A stretch of DNA of 64,000 nt from Embleya sp045207655 (GCF_045207655.1 NZ_CP108784.1:5828001-5892000), one strand, 5' to 3'; positions 8,348-16,848 are shown, numbered from the stretch's first letter. Notes: generated from the sequence alone by a model not told the origin. Translations and numbers: made by a program.

Positions 8348-9945
8348 TCCTTTTTGCCGATGCGATCGAAGAGGAAGATGCCGTCGTTGCACAGTTGCAC
8401 GCCGGTCACCCCGGAACGGAACACCCCCGCCACCACGGCCTCCTGATAGACCCACAGCGGCATGTCCCGGTCCAACTGGAGCTGGAGCTGCGTGTAGGCG
8501 GCGCGACGCCGGGACGGGTCGGTGGTGTTGCGGGCGTCGTCGAGTGCCCGGTCCACCACGTCGTCGCCGTAGAAGCAGCAGTTGCTCGGGCTGCCCCGGT
8601 GCAGGTACTGGTAGACCACCGGCTCGGGGTCGTCGGCGAGCAGCTGGCTGACCTTGACGTCGAACGCCTCGGCCAGGTTGGAGCGCTTGACGAACTCGGA
8701 GAGGTCGGCGGTCTCCACGTCGAGCGCGACGCCGGGGTACCGCTCCAGCGTCTCCTTCATGTAGCGGCCCAGTTCGTCGATCGCGCCGCTCTTGGGCGCG
8801 AAGAACTTGATCCGCATCGGCTTGGCGCCGTGCTCGGTCACCTTGTCGAACAACTCGACGGCCTGCTGCGGCTTGTTCTCCGGCGCGGACAACTGCGGGT
8901 TGGCCAGCGCGGTGGCCTGGTTGAAGATGCCGCGCGCGGGGGTGCCCGCGCCGCCGTACACGCGCTTGTTGATCTCCTCGCTGCTCAGCGCCAGCACGAT
9001 CGCGCGGCGCACCTCGGGGTTGGCGGTGGGGCCGCCGGAGGTGTCGAAGCTCAGCAACTGGCCACCGGAGAGCGCGAGCGACTCGACGCCGATGCCCGCG
9101 TCGCGCGCGGCCTTGAGGGTGAACGCGTCGCTGACGTTGGCGATGTCGGCCCTGCCCTTCTTGACCTTGTCCACCGCCGCGCTGCCGGAGCCCTCGAAGC
9201 GGAAGGTGATGCTGTCCAGGAACGGCTTCGCCGGGCCCTGCCAGTAGGTCGGGTTCTTCACCAGGGTCAGGTGGTCACCCTTGACCCAGCCGCCCTCGGG
9301 GAGCATGAACGGGCCCGCGCCGACCGGGTGTTCGGCCAGCTTGTCGACGCCCTCGGCGATCGCCTTGGGCGACGCGATGAAGGACAGGCTGCGCGCGACC
9401 AGGCGGTCGAAGTTGCCGTTCGGCTTGTCCAGGATGATCCGCAGCTCGAGCGCGTCGGCGCCGATCTGGCTCTTCATGCCCACGGTGGCGTCCCGCTGCC
9501 GGGATTTGGTGGTGGGCACCGCGTGCGTGTCCCAGTTGATCTTGACGGACGCGGCGTCGAAGACCGTGCCGTCGGTGAACCTGAGGTTGGGCCGGATCCG
9601 CAGGCTCCAGATCTTGTTGCCGCCGCCCTCCACCGGGACCAGGCTCTCGGCGAGCTGCGGCTGCACCGAGCCGGTGACCGGGTTCGTCCAGACCAGGCTG
9701 TCGTACAGCGCCGCCATCCGGTTTCCGTCCGCCTGCGCGGCGTACGAGGGCAGGAAGGGGTCGAGGCTGCGGGCGTCGGCGGTGGCCAGGACGTCCAGCG
9801 AGCCGCCGGCCTTGGGCGTGCCCGCCGCGCTGGGGATCTCACCGGACTCGGCACCACAGCCGGCCGCGGCCAGGAGGCCGATCGCCGCGATCACGGCGGC
9901 GGTGCGACGGCGTGCCCGAAGGGCGAAGGTTCGTGCGTGTGCCAC
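8344..9945 (-). CDS. Peptide ABC transporter substrate-binding lipoprotein 5 (SBP_bac_5)
   Basis: 533-residue solute-binding lipoprotein nearest to the transporter operon. I choose GTG 9945: GAGG lies 9 bases upstream and translation gives a short RARRR n-region, a hydrophobic core and lipobox AAGC. The frame is open up to 10101, but the extra residues are not signal-like. Landmarks: RSLDPFLPSYAAQADGNRM, GAGPFMLPEG, NPTYWQGP, ending FLFDRIGKKD. A terminator between it and the ATPase gene (10109-10141) suggests it is not simply the fifth gene of the dpp operon. The C-terminal codons run straight into the relic of another paralogue. Confidence 0.92.
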   Translation of the reverse strand: MAHARTFALRARRRTAAVIAAIGLLAAAGCGAESGEIPSAAGTPKAGGSLDVLATADARSLDPFLPSYAAQADGNRMAALYDSLVWTNPVTGSVQPQLAESLVPVEGGGNKIWSLRIRPNLRFTDGTVFDAASVKINWDTHAVPTTKSRQRDATVGMKSQIGADALELRIILDKPNGNFDRLVARSLSFIASPKAIAEGVDKLAEHPVGAGPFMLPEGGWVKGDHLTLVKNPTYWQGPAKPFLDSITFRFEGSGSAAVDKVKKGRADIANVSDAFTLKAARDAGIGVESLALSGGQLLSFDTSGGPTANPEVRRAIVLALSSEEINKRVYGGAGTPARGIFNQATALANPQLSAPENKPQQAVELFDKVTEHGAKPMRIKFFAPKSGAIDELGRYMKETLERYPGVALDVETADLSEFVKRSNLAEAFDVKVSQLLADDPEPVVYQYLHRGSPSNCCFYGDDVVDRALDDARNTTDPSRRRAAYTQLQLQLDRDMPLWVYQEAVVAGVFRSGVTGVQLCNDGIFLFDRIGKKD

Positions 9946-10108
9946 TGGAAACGTCCTCAAGCATGGAGCAGGCCGGCCGAAGGCCGGCTGCCGCGCGGTC
10001 AGCGCGGTCAGCGCCGTGAGGCTATAGGTCGACACGTGTCGCATCGTCGACGGGATGCCCGATTCGGCCCCCGATCGCTCGGCCCGGACACGCCCGTGCA
10101 CGGACAGC

Positions 10109-10141
10109 GACGCGGTACGGCCGGGTCGGCCGTACCGCGTC
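10109..10141 (-). terminator. Terminator of the transporter operon
   Basis: GACGCGGTACGGCC (10109-10122) and GGCCGTACCGCGTC (10128-10141) form a perfect 14-bp stem with a 5-base loop, 12 bases after the stop of the last ATPase gene on the minus strand. Confidence 0.8.
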
Positions 10142-10153
10142 GGGTGTCGATGC

Positions 10154-11476
10154 TCAGTCCCGCTCGGCCGCCTCGGCCTTGGTCGTGGGCTTGGCCTCGG
10201 CCGCCGGTTCCGCCGCCGCCTCCGTCTCGGATTCGGACGCGGCCTCGGTGACCGGCTCGGACTTCGACTCGGCCTCGGTCTCGGTCTCCGTCTCGGCCGC
10301 CGGCTCGACCTCGCTCTCGGACTTCGACGCGACCTCCGCCTCGGACTTCGACTCCGCCTCGGACTTCGACTCGGCCTCGGCCGGCGCCTCGGAGCGGGCC
10401 TCGGCCTTGGGGTCGGGCTCCGCGGCCGAGACGGCGCGGTCGAACACGGCCGCCTCGCCCACCAGCGGGAAGTGACACGCGACCCGGTGTCCCGGCGCGA
10501 TCTCGCGCAGCGTCGGTACGTGCGCCGCGCACTCGTCGCGCGCGATCGGGCAGCGGGTCCGGAACCGGCAGCCGCTGGGCGGGTTCATCGGCGAGGGGAT
10601 CTCGCCCTTGAGCGAGGGACCGGCCGGCGCCGCCGCGGGGTCCGGCGCGGGCACCGCGTCGAGCAGGGCGCGCGTGTAGGGGTGCGCGGGCGAGTCGTAG
10701 ATCGCCGCGGTGTCGCCGGTCTCGGCGATGGTGCCCAGGTACATCACCGCGACGTCGTCGCTGATGTTGCGCACCACCGCGAGGTCGTGCGCGACGAAGA
10801 TCATCGACACGCCGGTGCGGGTCTTCATCTCGTCGAGCAGGTCCAGCACCTGCGCCTGCACCGACACGTCCAGGGACGCCACCGGCTCGTCGCAGATCAA
10901 CAGGTCGGGATCGACCACCATGGCCCGGGCGATGGCGATCCGCTGGCACTGTCCGCCGGAGAACTGATGCGGACGTCGATCGGCGACCAGTTCCGGGTCC
11001 AGACCCACCTGGCGCAGCACCGCCTCCACCCGCGGGCGGATCTCCTCGGCGGACAGGCCGGAGATGACCAGCCCCTCGGCGACGATGTCGAAGATCTTGC
11101 GACGCGGGTTCAGCGCCGAGATGGGGTCCTGGAACACCATCTGGATCCGCCGGCGCATGGTGCGCAGGCCGGCCTTGGGCAGCGTGGTCAGTTCCTGCCC
11201 GTCGAACCGGACCGAGCCCTCGGACGGCTTGGTCAACTGCAGGATGGCCCGGGCCAGCGTGGACTTGCCGCAGCCGGACTCGCCGACCAGACCGAGCGTC
11301 CGGCCGCGCCCGAGTTCGAAGCTCACGCCCGCGACGGCGTTCATCATCCCGCCGGGCACCCGGAAGCGCTGGACCAGGTCGGTGACCGTGAGCAGCGGGT
11401 CGGTGCCGGTCGCGGGCTCGGCGGCGGGCTTGGTGTCCAGGGCGAGCGCGCCCGGCGCGGTGCCGTCGGCGGTCAT
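10154..11476 (-). CDS. Peptide ABC transporter ATP-binding protein, DppF/OppF type, with acidic repeat tail
   Basis: Cytoplasmic ATPase subunit, 440 residues. ATG 11476 overlaps the stop of the preceding ATPase by 4 bases (ATGA), which implies translational coupling. Walker A GESGCGKST, signature SGGQCQR (cysteine where arginine is common), Walker B LLICDEP and the H-loop AHDLAV are intact. The oligopeptide-type C-terminal module with its Cys-rich GCRFRTRCPIARDEC segment follows. After about residue 355 comes a roughly 80-residue low-complexity tail of Glu, Ala, Lys and Ser repeats (SKSEAE, TETETE), about a fifth of the protein and absent from ordinary DppF/OppF. Its function is unknown. Confidence 0.93.
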   Translation of the reverse strand: MTADGTAPGALALDTKPAAEPATGTDPLLTVTDLVQRFRVPGGMMNAVAGVSFELGRGRTLGLVGESGCGKSTLARAILQLTKPSEGSVRFDGQELTTLPKAGLRTMRRRIQMVFQDPISALNPRRKIFDIVAEGLVISGLSAEEIRPRVEAVLRQVGLDPELVADRRPHQFSGGQCQRIAIARAMVVDPDLLICDEPVASLDVSVQAQVLDLLDEMKTRTGVSMIFVAHDLAVVRNISDDVAVMYLGTIAETGDTAAIYDSPAHPYTRALLDAVPAPDPAAAPAGPSLKGEIPSPMNPPSGCRFRTRCPIARDECAAHVPTLREIAPGHRVACHFPLVGEAAVFDRAVSAAEPDPKAEARSEAPAEAESKSEAESKSEAEVASKSESEVEPAAETETETEAESKSEPVTEAASESETEAAAEPAAEAKPTTKAEAAERD

Positions 11477-12549
11477 GCGGAGGTCTCCTTGATCAGGGAC
11501 GGCGGCCCGGTCGCGTCGTCCGCGGCGACGGCGACGTCCTCGCCGACGGGGTGATGGCAGGCGAACCGGTGCGTGCCCAGCTCGTCGCCCAACTCCGGCC
11601 GCTCGGTCCGACACAGGTCGTCCGCCGCCGTGCACCGGGCCGCGAACGCGCAGCCGGACTTGAGCGTGACCAGGTCGGGCGGCGCGCCCGGGATCGCCCG
11701 CGGGCGCTGATCGCGGGGCACGTCCAGGCGCGGCACGGCGCCCAGCAGGGCCTCGGTGTAGCGGTGCCGGCGGTGGGCGAACAGGTCGGCGGTGGGCGAG
11801 TGTTCGACCATGCGGCCGGCGTACATCACGGCGATCTGGTCGGTCCGCCCGGCCACCACGCCCAGGTCGTGGCTGACCAGGATCATGCCCATGCCGCGTT
11901 CGGCCTGGATCTCCTGGAGCAGGTCGAGGATCTGCCGCTGCACGGTCACGTCCAGCGCGGTGGTCGCCTCGTCCGCGATCAGCACGTCGGGGTCGCACGC
12001 GAGCGCCATCGCGATGGTCACCCGCTGGCGCATGCCGCCGGAGAGCTGGTGCGGATACTGCCGGGCGCGCTTGACCGGCTCGGGGATGCCGACCAGCGTG
12101 AGCAGTTCGATCGCGCGCTCGCCGGCCTCCTTCTTGCCCATGCCCAGGTGCAGCCGCATCGACTCGGTGAGCTGGCGGTCGATCCGCAGCACCGGGTTGA
12201 GCGAGGTCATCGGGTCCTGGAAGACCATCGCGATCCGGTTGCCCCAGATCGTGCGGGCCTCCTTGCGCGGTACGCCGACCAGTTCGCGGCCGTCCAGGCG
12301 CACGCTGCCGTGGATGTCGGCGATCGAGGGGCAGATGCCCATCAATGAGCGCACCAGCATCGACTTGCCCGAGCCGGACTCGCCGACCAGGCCGAGCGTC
12401 TCGCCGCGTTCGATGCTGAAGGAGACCCCGTCCACCGCCTTGAGCAGCCCGCGCGGGGTGTCCAGGTGGACCCGCAGGTCGGTGGCCCGCAGCAGTGGTG
12501 CGTCCGGCGTGGGCGAGCCGGTCGTCTTCGGCTCCGCCATGGTCACCAC
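11473..12549 (-). CDS. Peptide ABC transporter ATP-binding protein, DppD/OppD type
   Basis: 358-residue cytoplasmic ATPase that pairs with the DppF-type subunit to power the permease. Walker A GESGSGKS, signature LSGGMRQR, Walker B VLIADEAT and the H-loop SHDLGV are present, followed by the oligopeptide-type C-terminal domain with Cys residues (CAFAARC, CRTERPE). The end overlaps the next gene by 4 bases. GTG 12549 is the outermost start; ATG 12540, giving MAEPKTTG, is equally possible. It follows the second permease gene after about 120 bases, the only real gap inside this operon. Confidence 0.94.
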   Translation of the reverse strand: MVTMAEPKTTGSPTPDAPLLRATDLRVHLDTPRGLLKAVDGVSFSIERGETLGLVGESGSGKSMLVRSLMGICPSIADIHGSVRLDGRELVGVPRKEARTIWGNRIAMVFQDPMTSLNPVLRIDRQLTESMRLHLGMGKKEAGERAIELLTLVGIPEPVKRARQYPHQLSGGMRQRVTIAMALACDPDVLIADEATTALDVTVQRQILDLLQEIQAERGMGMILVSHDLGVVAGRTDQIAVMYAGRMVEHSPTADLFAHRRHRYTEALLGAVPRLDVPRDQRPRAIPGAPPDLVTLKSGCAFAARCTAADDLCRTERPELGDELGTHRFACHHPVGEDVAVAADDATGPPSLIKETSA

Positions 12550-12670
12550 GCCACCTTCGCGCCGCGCGGCTGTTGGATCCCGTCCATGAGAGCGGTCCCG
12601 TCTGTGTGAGGGGGTCGAAGAACGGGATCGACGGCGGCCCTCGGGGCGAGGGCCGGCGCCGATCCCTCGG

Positions 12671-13597
12671 CTACAGCTTGGTGTCGCGGACGTCGAACTT
12701 CGCGCGCAGCCGGTCGCCGATGACGTTGAGCGAGAAGACGGTCAGGAAGAGCACGCCGCACGGCACGAACACCTGGGACGGATACAGCGAGAGGTCGTCC
12801 TTGGCGGCGTTGATCATGCCGCCCCAACTGGGCATCGGCGGCGGGATGCTCAGGCCGAGGAAGGACAGCGAGCCCTCCGCGACGATCAGCACCGCCATCA
12901 CGATCACCGAGTACGACATCACCGCCGGGAACGTGTTGGGCAACAGTTCCTTGAAGATGATCCGACCCGGACCCGCTCCCATCGCCTTGGCCACCGTGAC
13001 GTATTCGCGGTTGGACTGGGCGATCGCGCTCGCCTTGGTCAGCCGGGTGAAACCGGGGATGGTCAACACGGCGAGACCGGCGGTGATGCTGGTCTGCGAC
13101 GGCTCGTACACCGAGGACAGCGCGAGCAGCAGGATCAGCGGCGGGAAGGCGAGCAGCGCGTCGGAGAACAGGTCGATGATCATCTCGGTGACGCCGCGGA
13201 AGTAGGCCGCGACCAGACCGAGCAGGCCGCCGATCACCACGCCGACCACGACCGACACCAGCGCGACGATCATCGACACGCGCGCGCCGAAGGCGAGCCG
13301 GGTCAGGTGGCTGCGGCCGAGGCCGTCGGTGCCGAGGAACTCCGGCCAGGCCGCGAAGGGCTTCTGCTTCGCCTCGCCGAACGCCTTGCCGTACTCGTGC
13401 GGGAAGACGCCGGGGGCGATCAGGCTCAGCAGCGCGCCGAGCAGCACGATGCTCATCCACGCGATGGCGAACCAGAGCAGGATGCTGGGGCGCTTGCGGG
13501 CCTTGCCGCTCTTGGCCCGCTTGACCTGCGAGGGGCGCAGTCCGGTGGGTTCGGCGGCGCCCAGGGCGGGCTCGGGCGCGGTTTCGAGTGTGCTCAT
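12671..13597 (-). CDS. Peptide ABC transporter permease, DppC/OppC type
   Basis: 308-residue inner-membrane permease. ATG 13597 overlaps the stop of the upstream permease by 4 bases. An N-terminal cytoplasmic part (about 45 residues, Lys/Arg-rich before the first membrane span ILLWFAIAWM) is followed by a periplasmic loop and five further hydrophobic segments with the EAA-like coupling motif (REYVTVAKAMGAGPGRII). It forms the translocation pore with the DppB-type subunit. Reading in frame upstream across the neighbouring gene is possible, but the ATGA overlap and family length favour this start. Confidence 0.94.
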   Translation of the reverse strand: MSTLETAPEPALGAAEPTGLRPSQVKRAKSGKARKRPSILLWFAIAWMSIVLLGALLSLIAPGVFPHEYGKAFGEAKQKPFAAWPEFLGTDGLGRSHLTRLAFGARVSMIVALVSVVVGVVIGGLLGLVAAYFRGVTEMIIDLFSDALLAFPPLILLLALSSVYEPSQTSITAGLAVLTIPGFTRLTKASAIAQSNREYVTVAKAMGAGPGRIIFKELLPNTFPAVMSYSVIVMAVLIVAEGSLSFLGLSIPPPMPSWGGMINAAKDDLSLYPSQVFVPCGVLFLTVFSLNVIGDRLRAKFDVRDTKL

Positions 13598-14544
13598 CGG
13601 GCCCTCACTCTCGGGTCGATGAGGGAGTAGCCGATGTCCACGAGCGTGTTGAGCAGCACGTAGATGATCGCGATCACCACGACCGTGCCCTGCACGACGG
13701 GGATGTCCTTGCCGTTGATCGCCTGGTACATGCCCTGCCCCAAGCCGGGGATGGCGAAGTAGGACTCGACGATGACCGTACCGCCGATCAATCGACCCAG
13801 GGTCAGGCCGGAGACGGTCAGCAGCGAGAAGGACGAGGGTCGCAGCGCGTGCCGGAAGAGCACGTACGGCGTGGACAGGCCCTTGGACCGCGCGGTCAGG
13901 ATGAAGTCCTCCTGGAGCGTGGCGAGCATGTCGCTGCGCAACAGGCGTTGGAACTGCGGGATCTCCGCGAGGGCCAGGGCCAGGGCGGGCAGGAACGCGA
14001 ACTCGATGTTCTTGGCGAAGTCGACCGAGATGTACTCCCAGCCCGTCGGCTTGAACGCGAGCATCATGTTCGGGTTCGCGAAGAAGTAGACGAGGATGAA
14101 CACGCTGACGAAGGTGGGGATCGACAGCAGGCCCGAGGAGAGCCCGCCGATCACGCGGTCGACGCGACCGCCCGCCTTCGCGGCCGTCCACACGCCCAGC
14201 GGCACGGCCACGATCAGGGCCATGAGCAGGGCGAAGACGGCGAGTTCCAGGGTCACCGGGAACCGCTCGCTGATGCCGTCCATGACGGAGGTCCGGGTCT
14301 TCAGGGACTCCCCGAGGTCGCCGGTGAGCGCGTTGCCCACCCAGGTCACGTATCGGACGGGCAGCGACTTGTCGTACCCGAACTCGTGCTCCAGGTCCTT
14401 GAGGTCCTGCGGTGTGGAGCCGGGGCCGAGCATCTGGGCGACCGGTGAGCCGTCCACCAGGTCGGGCAGGGCCGTGGTCGCGAACGTGACCAGGAACAGC
14501 ACCGGAATCAGGGCCAGCAACTTGCGACCGAGCAGGCGCAACAC
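13594..14544 (-). CDS. Peptide ABC transporter permease, DppB/OppB type
   Basis: 316-residue integral membrane protein, first gene of the transporter operon. GTG 14544 is preceded by GAGGGGGTG six bases away and gives the usual DppB opening (LRLLGRKLLALIPVLF); a start at 14598 would add residues without family support. Six hydrophobic spans and the coupling loop DFILTARSKGLS are visible. It combines with DppC-, DppD- and DppF-type subunits to import peptides captured by one or more of the five lipoproteins downstream. A good TTGACA promoter lies about 160 bases upstream. Confidence 0.94.
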   Translation of the reverse strand: MLRLLGRKLLALIPVLFLVTFATTALPDLVDGSPVAQMLGPGSTPQDLKDLEHEFGYDKSLPVRYVTWVGNALTGDLGESLKTRTSVMDGISERFPVTLELAVFALLMALIVAVPLGVWTAAKAGGRVDRVIGGLSSGLLSIPTFVSVFILVYFFANPNMMLAFKPTGWEYISVDFAKNIEFAFLPALALALAEIPQFQRLLRSDMLATLQEDFILTARSKGLSTPYVLFRHALRPSSFSLLTVSGLTLGRLIGGTVIVESYFAIPGLGQGMYQAINGKDIPVVQGTVVVIAIIYVLLNTLVDIGYSLIDPRVRAR

Positions 14545-14701
14545 GACGGTGTCACCCCCTCTCGCTGGTCTGGTCGGTTGACGAGGTCTGTTGAACATTC
14601 CGTGCGGTGGTGCGTTCGCGCGAAACCGCCGAATCCCGGACAGGGCCGTTCACCTGTGGTGACACGTGCCTTGACGGGTCGTCAGTTAAGCGCGGTGATT
14701 A

Positions 14702-14730
14702 ATTACGGCAGTGGGCGCGATCAATGTCAA
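14702..14730 (-). promoter_or_regulatory. Vegetative-type promoter of the peptide transporter operon
   Basis: On the minus strand TTGACA (14730-14725) is followed after 17 bases by CGTAAT (14707-14702), or after 19 bases by TAATTA. It is the only consensus-quality -35 in the region and would give a leader of about 150 bases before the DppB-type gene. Confidence 0.6.
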
Positions 14731-14838
14731 TGGATTCACCGCAACCGTTAGCGGGTCGAAAACGTCGATCCCGAACCGGAGGGTTGCCCTCCGTCGGCAC
14801 GTGTCGACCTGCGCGAATAAGGTGCGGAGGCCAACTAA

Positions 14839-14853
14839 CTGACGGTGCGTCAG
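14839..14853. promoter_or_regulatory. TetR-type operator-like inverted repeat
   Basis: CTGAC-GGTGC-GTCAG, a perfect 5-bp inverted repeat with a 5-base spacer. The same arms and the same GG after the first arm occur at 48574-48588. It lies upstream of the transporter promoter, in the shared divergent region. Confidence 0.45.
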
Positions 14854-15003
14854 ATGTCGTCGACGGGCTGTGTGTGGGTCGCCTGCCGCTCACCCACCGG
14901 ACACCGACACACGCGTCGCGCGCGCGACCCCGAGCCACCCGGCCGTGCGACCCGAGCTCCGCGCGGGCGGCGCGATCCGGCCGGCTCGGCGCGTGAGCGG
15001 ACG

Positions 15004-15050
15004 TTCATCCGCCGGAAACACATGTGCGACAAGCGTCACGTCGGCGAAAC
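15004..15050 (+). promoter_or_regulatory. GlnR-type boxes upstream of amtB
   Basis: Two half-site pairs fit the actinomycete GlnR pattern gTnAc-n6-GAAAC: TTCAT-n6-GAAAC at 15004-15019 and the exact GTCAC-n6-GAAAC at 15035-15050. GlnR is known to activate amtB-glnK-glnD under nitrogen limitation in Streptomyces. The two boxes are 31 bases apart rather than the 22 of the compact consensus. Confidence 0.7.
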
Positions 15051-15142
15051 ACGTCGCGCCACGGCGTGAAACCTCACACCCCGAAGCTCCTTCCCATGAG
15101 CTCCCGGAGGTCGGCCGGGGCCACGGAGAAGAGAGGCAGAGT

Positions 15143-16456
15143 ATGGACACGGGTAACACCGCATTCGTACTCCTGAGCGCCGCACTGGTCATGCTCATGA
15201 CGCCCGGGCTGGCGTTCTTCTACGGCGGCATGGTCCGCGTGAAGAGCGTCCTGAACATGCTGATGATGAGCTTCATCTGCCTGGCTGTCGTGACGGTGCT
15301 GTGGGTGCTCTACGGGTTTTCGATGACGTTCAGTACGGACGCCTTCGGCGGGTTGGTCGGTAACCTCGACTGGTACGGCATGCGCGACATCGGGGTCGCG
15401 GAGTTGTGGGACGGCTACACGATCCCGGTGACGGTGTTCGCGGCCTTCCAACTGATGTTTGCGATCATCACCCCGGCGCTGATCAGCGGCGCCGTCGCGG
15501 ACCGCACCAAGTTCACCGCCTGGGCCGTGTTCGTGGCTTTCTGGGTCACCCTGGTCTACTTCCCCATCGCGCACTGGGTCTGGGCCGCGGACGGCTGGTT
15601 GTTCGAGAAGGGCGTGATCGACTTCGCCGGCGGTACGGCGGTGCACATCAACGCCGGCATCGCCGCGCTGGCCCTGGTCCTGGTGATCGGCAAGCGGGTG
15701 GGCTTCAAGCGTGACCCGATGCGCCCGCACAACCTGCCGCTGGTGATGATCGGCGCCGGCCTCCTGTGGTTCGGCTGGTTCGGCTTCAACGCCGGCTCCT
15801 GGCTCGCCGCGGACGGCGTCACCGGCCGGGCGCTGATCAACACCCAGATCGCCACCGCCGCGGCCATGCTCGGCTGGCTGTTCCTGGAGAAGATCCGCGA
15901 CGGACACCTGACCACCCTGGGCGCCGCGTCCGGCGCGGTGGCCGGCCTGGTCGCGATCACCCCCGCGTGCGGTGCGCTCAGCCCGCTCGGTTCGATCGCG
16001 CTGGGTCTGGTCGCGGGCGCCGTCTGCGCCTGGGCGGTGGGCCTGAAGTACAAGCTCGGCTACGACGATTCGCTCGACGTGGTCGGCGTGCACCTGGTCG
16101 GCGGCATCATCGGCTCGCTCGCTCCCGGCTTCCTGGCCACCGGCCACATCCAAAACGATGCCGAGGGCCTGTTCTACGGTGGGGGCTTCGACCAGCTGGG
16201 CAAGCAGCTGATCGGCGTCGGTGCCGTCCTCGCCTACTCCTTCGTCGTCACCTTCATCCTGGGCACGGTCATTCACAAGACCATCGGCTTCCGGGTGTCC
16301 GAGGACGACGAGGTGGCCGGCATCGACCTCGTCGAGCACGCCGAGACCGGGTACGACTTCGCCGCACTCGGCGGTTCCACCCGACCGTCGGCGGGCATCG
16401 GCACCTCTACGGGCGCGGGCGCCGCGGCGCCCGCCGACACGAAGGTGGATGCGTGA
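15143..16456 (+). CDS. amtB: Ammonium transporter AmtB
   Basis: 437-residue integral membrane protein of the Amt/Mep/Rh family that conducts ammonium/ammonia. ATG 15143 has GAGAGG upstream. Eleven hydrophobic segments follow from MTPGLAFFYGGMVR, a strongly conserved opening of the family. The pore landmarks are recognisable: the family Asp in FPIAHWVWA-type context, first pore histidine in GGTAVHINAG and the second in VVGVHLVGG. The C-terminal tail (VAGIDLVEHAETGYDF) contains the conserved part that contacts PII, followed by an Ala/Thr-rich extension. It overlaps glnK by 4 bases, so the channel and its PII regulator are translationally coupled. Expected induction by GlnR when nitrogen is scarce. 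Confidence 0.97.
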   Translation: MDTGNTAFVLLSAALVMLMTPGLAFFYGGMVRVKSVLNMLMMSFICLAVVTVLWVLYGFSMTFSTDAFGGLVGNLDWYGMRDIGVAELWDGYTIPVTVFAAFQLMFAIITPALISGAVADRTKFTAWAVFVAFWVTLVYFPIAHWVWAADGWLFEKGVIDFAGGTAVHINAGIAALALVLVIGKRVGFKRDPMRPHNLPLVMIGAGLLWFGWFGFNAGSWLAADGVTGRALINTQIATAAAMLGWLFLEKIRDGHLTTLGAASGAVAGLVAITPACGALSPLGSIALGLVAGAVCAWAVGLKYKLGYDDSLDVVGVHLVGGIIGSLAPGFLATGHIQNDAEGLFYGGGFDQLGKQLIGVGAVLAYSFVVTFILGTVIHKTIGFRVSEDDEVAGIDLVEHAETGYDFAALGGSTRPSAGIGTSTGAGAAAPADTKVDA

Positions 16457-16791
16457 AGCTCATCACGGCGGTGATCAAGCCGCACCGGCTCGACGACGTC
16501 AAGAACGCCCTCCAGGCGTTCGGCGTGCACGGCCTCACCGTGACCGAGGCGAGCGGCTACGGCCGGCAGCGCGGCCACACCGAGGTCTACCGAGGCGCCG
16601 AGTACCAGGTCGACCTCGTGCCCAAGGTCCGGATCGAGGTCGTCGCGGACGACGAGGACGCCGAGGAACTGCTGGACGTGCTGGTCAAGGCCGCGCGCAC
16701 CGGCAAGATCGGGGACGGCAAGGCCTGGATCGTCCCGGTGGACAGTGTGGTCAGGGTGCGTACCGGCGAACGCGGCCCGGAAGCCCTGTAG
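16453..16791 (+). CDS. glnK: PII nitrogen regulatory protein GlnK
   Basis: 112-residue PII protein starting at GTG 16453, which overlaps the amtB stop (GTGA). PII trimers sense 2-oxoglutarate and ATP/ADP and block AmtB when nitrogen is plentiful. The T-loop sequence YRGAEYQVDLVPK with Tyr51 is intact; in Streptomyces this tyrosine is adenylylated by GlnD rather than uridylylated. The C-terminal signature GKIGDGKAWIVPVDSVVRVRTGE is complete. It is second in the amtB-glnK-glnD set; a hairpin separates it from glnD. Confidence 0.97.
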   Translation: MKLITAVIKPHRLDDVKNALQAFGVHGLTVTEASGYGRQRGHTEVYRGAEYQVDLVPKVRIEVVADDEDAEELLDVLVKAARTGKIGDGKAWIVPVDSVVRVRTGERGPEAL

Positions 16792-16798
16792 GACCCCC

Positions 16799-16848
16799 GA
16801 TGGCCGGTCCCGCCCCGAAGCGAGTCTTCGGGGACGGGTCCGGCCATC
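16799..16848 (+). terminator. Terminator/attenuator between glnK and glnD
   Basis: GATGGCCGG (16799-16807) pairs with CCGGCCATC (16840-16848), and inside it CCCCGAAG pairs with CTTCGGGG, giving one long, nearly continuous stem. It should end most amtB-glnK transcripts and let only a fraction, or a separate promoter, feed glnD. Confidence 0.75.

Larger units (their letters stand above)
14545..15142. other. Divergent control region between the dpp-type operon and amtB
   Basis: 598 bases with no credible gene. From left to right it holds the transporter promoter (14702-14730, minus), a small palindrome around 14781-14795 (GGAGGGTTGCCCTCC), a TetR-type operator-like repeat (14839-14853), a GC-rich featureless part, and the GlnR boxes of amtB (15004-15050). 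The ribosome site GAGAGG precedes amtB. Confidence 0.6.

Noticed and set aside
10154..11998. DppF-type ATPase with a 174-residue N-terminal extension
   Set aside because: The extension lies over the DppD-type gene in another frame; ATG 11476 with the ATGA overlap is the natural start.
14724..15069. Short plus-strand frames in the dpp/amtB control region
   Set aside because: They cross the promoter, the TetR-type repeat and the GlnR boxes, lack ribosome sites and have no recognisable product.
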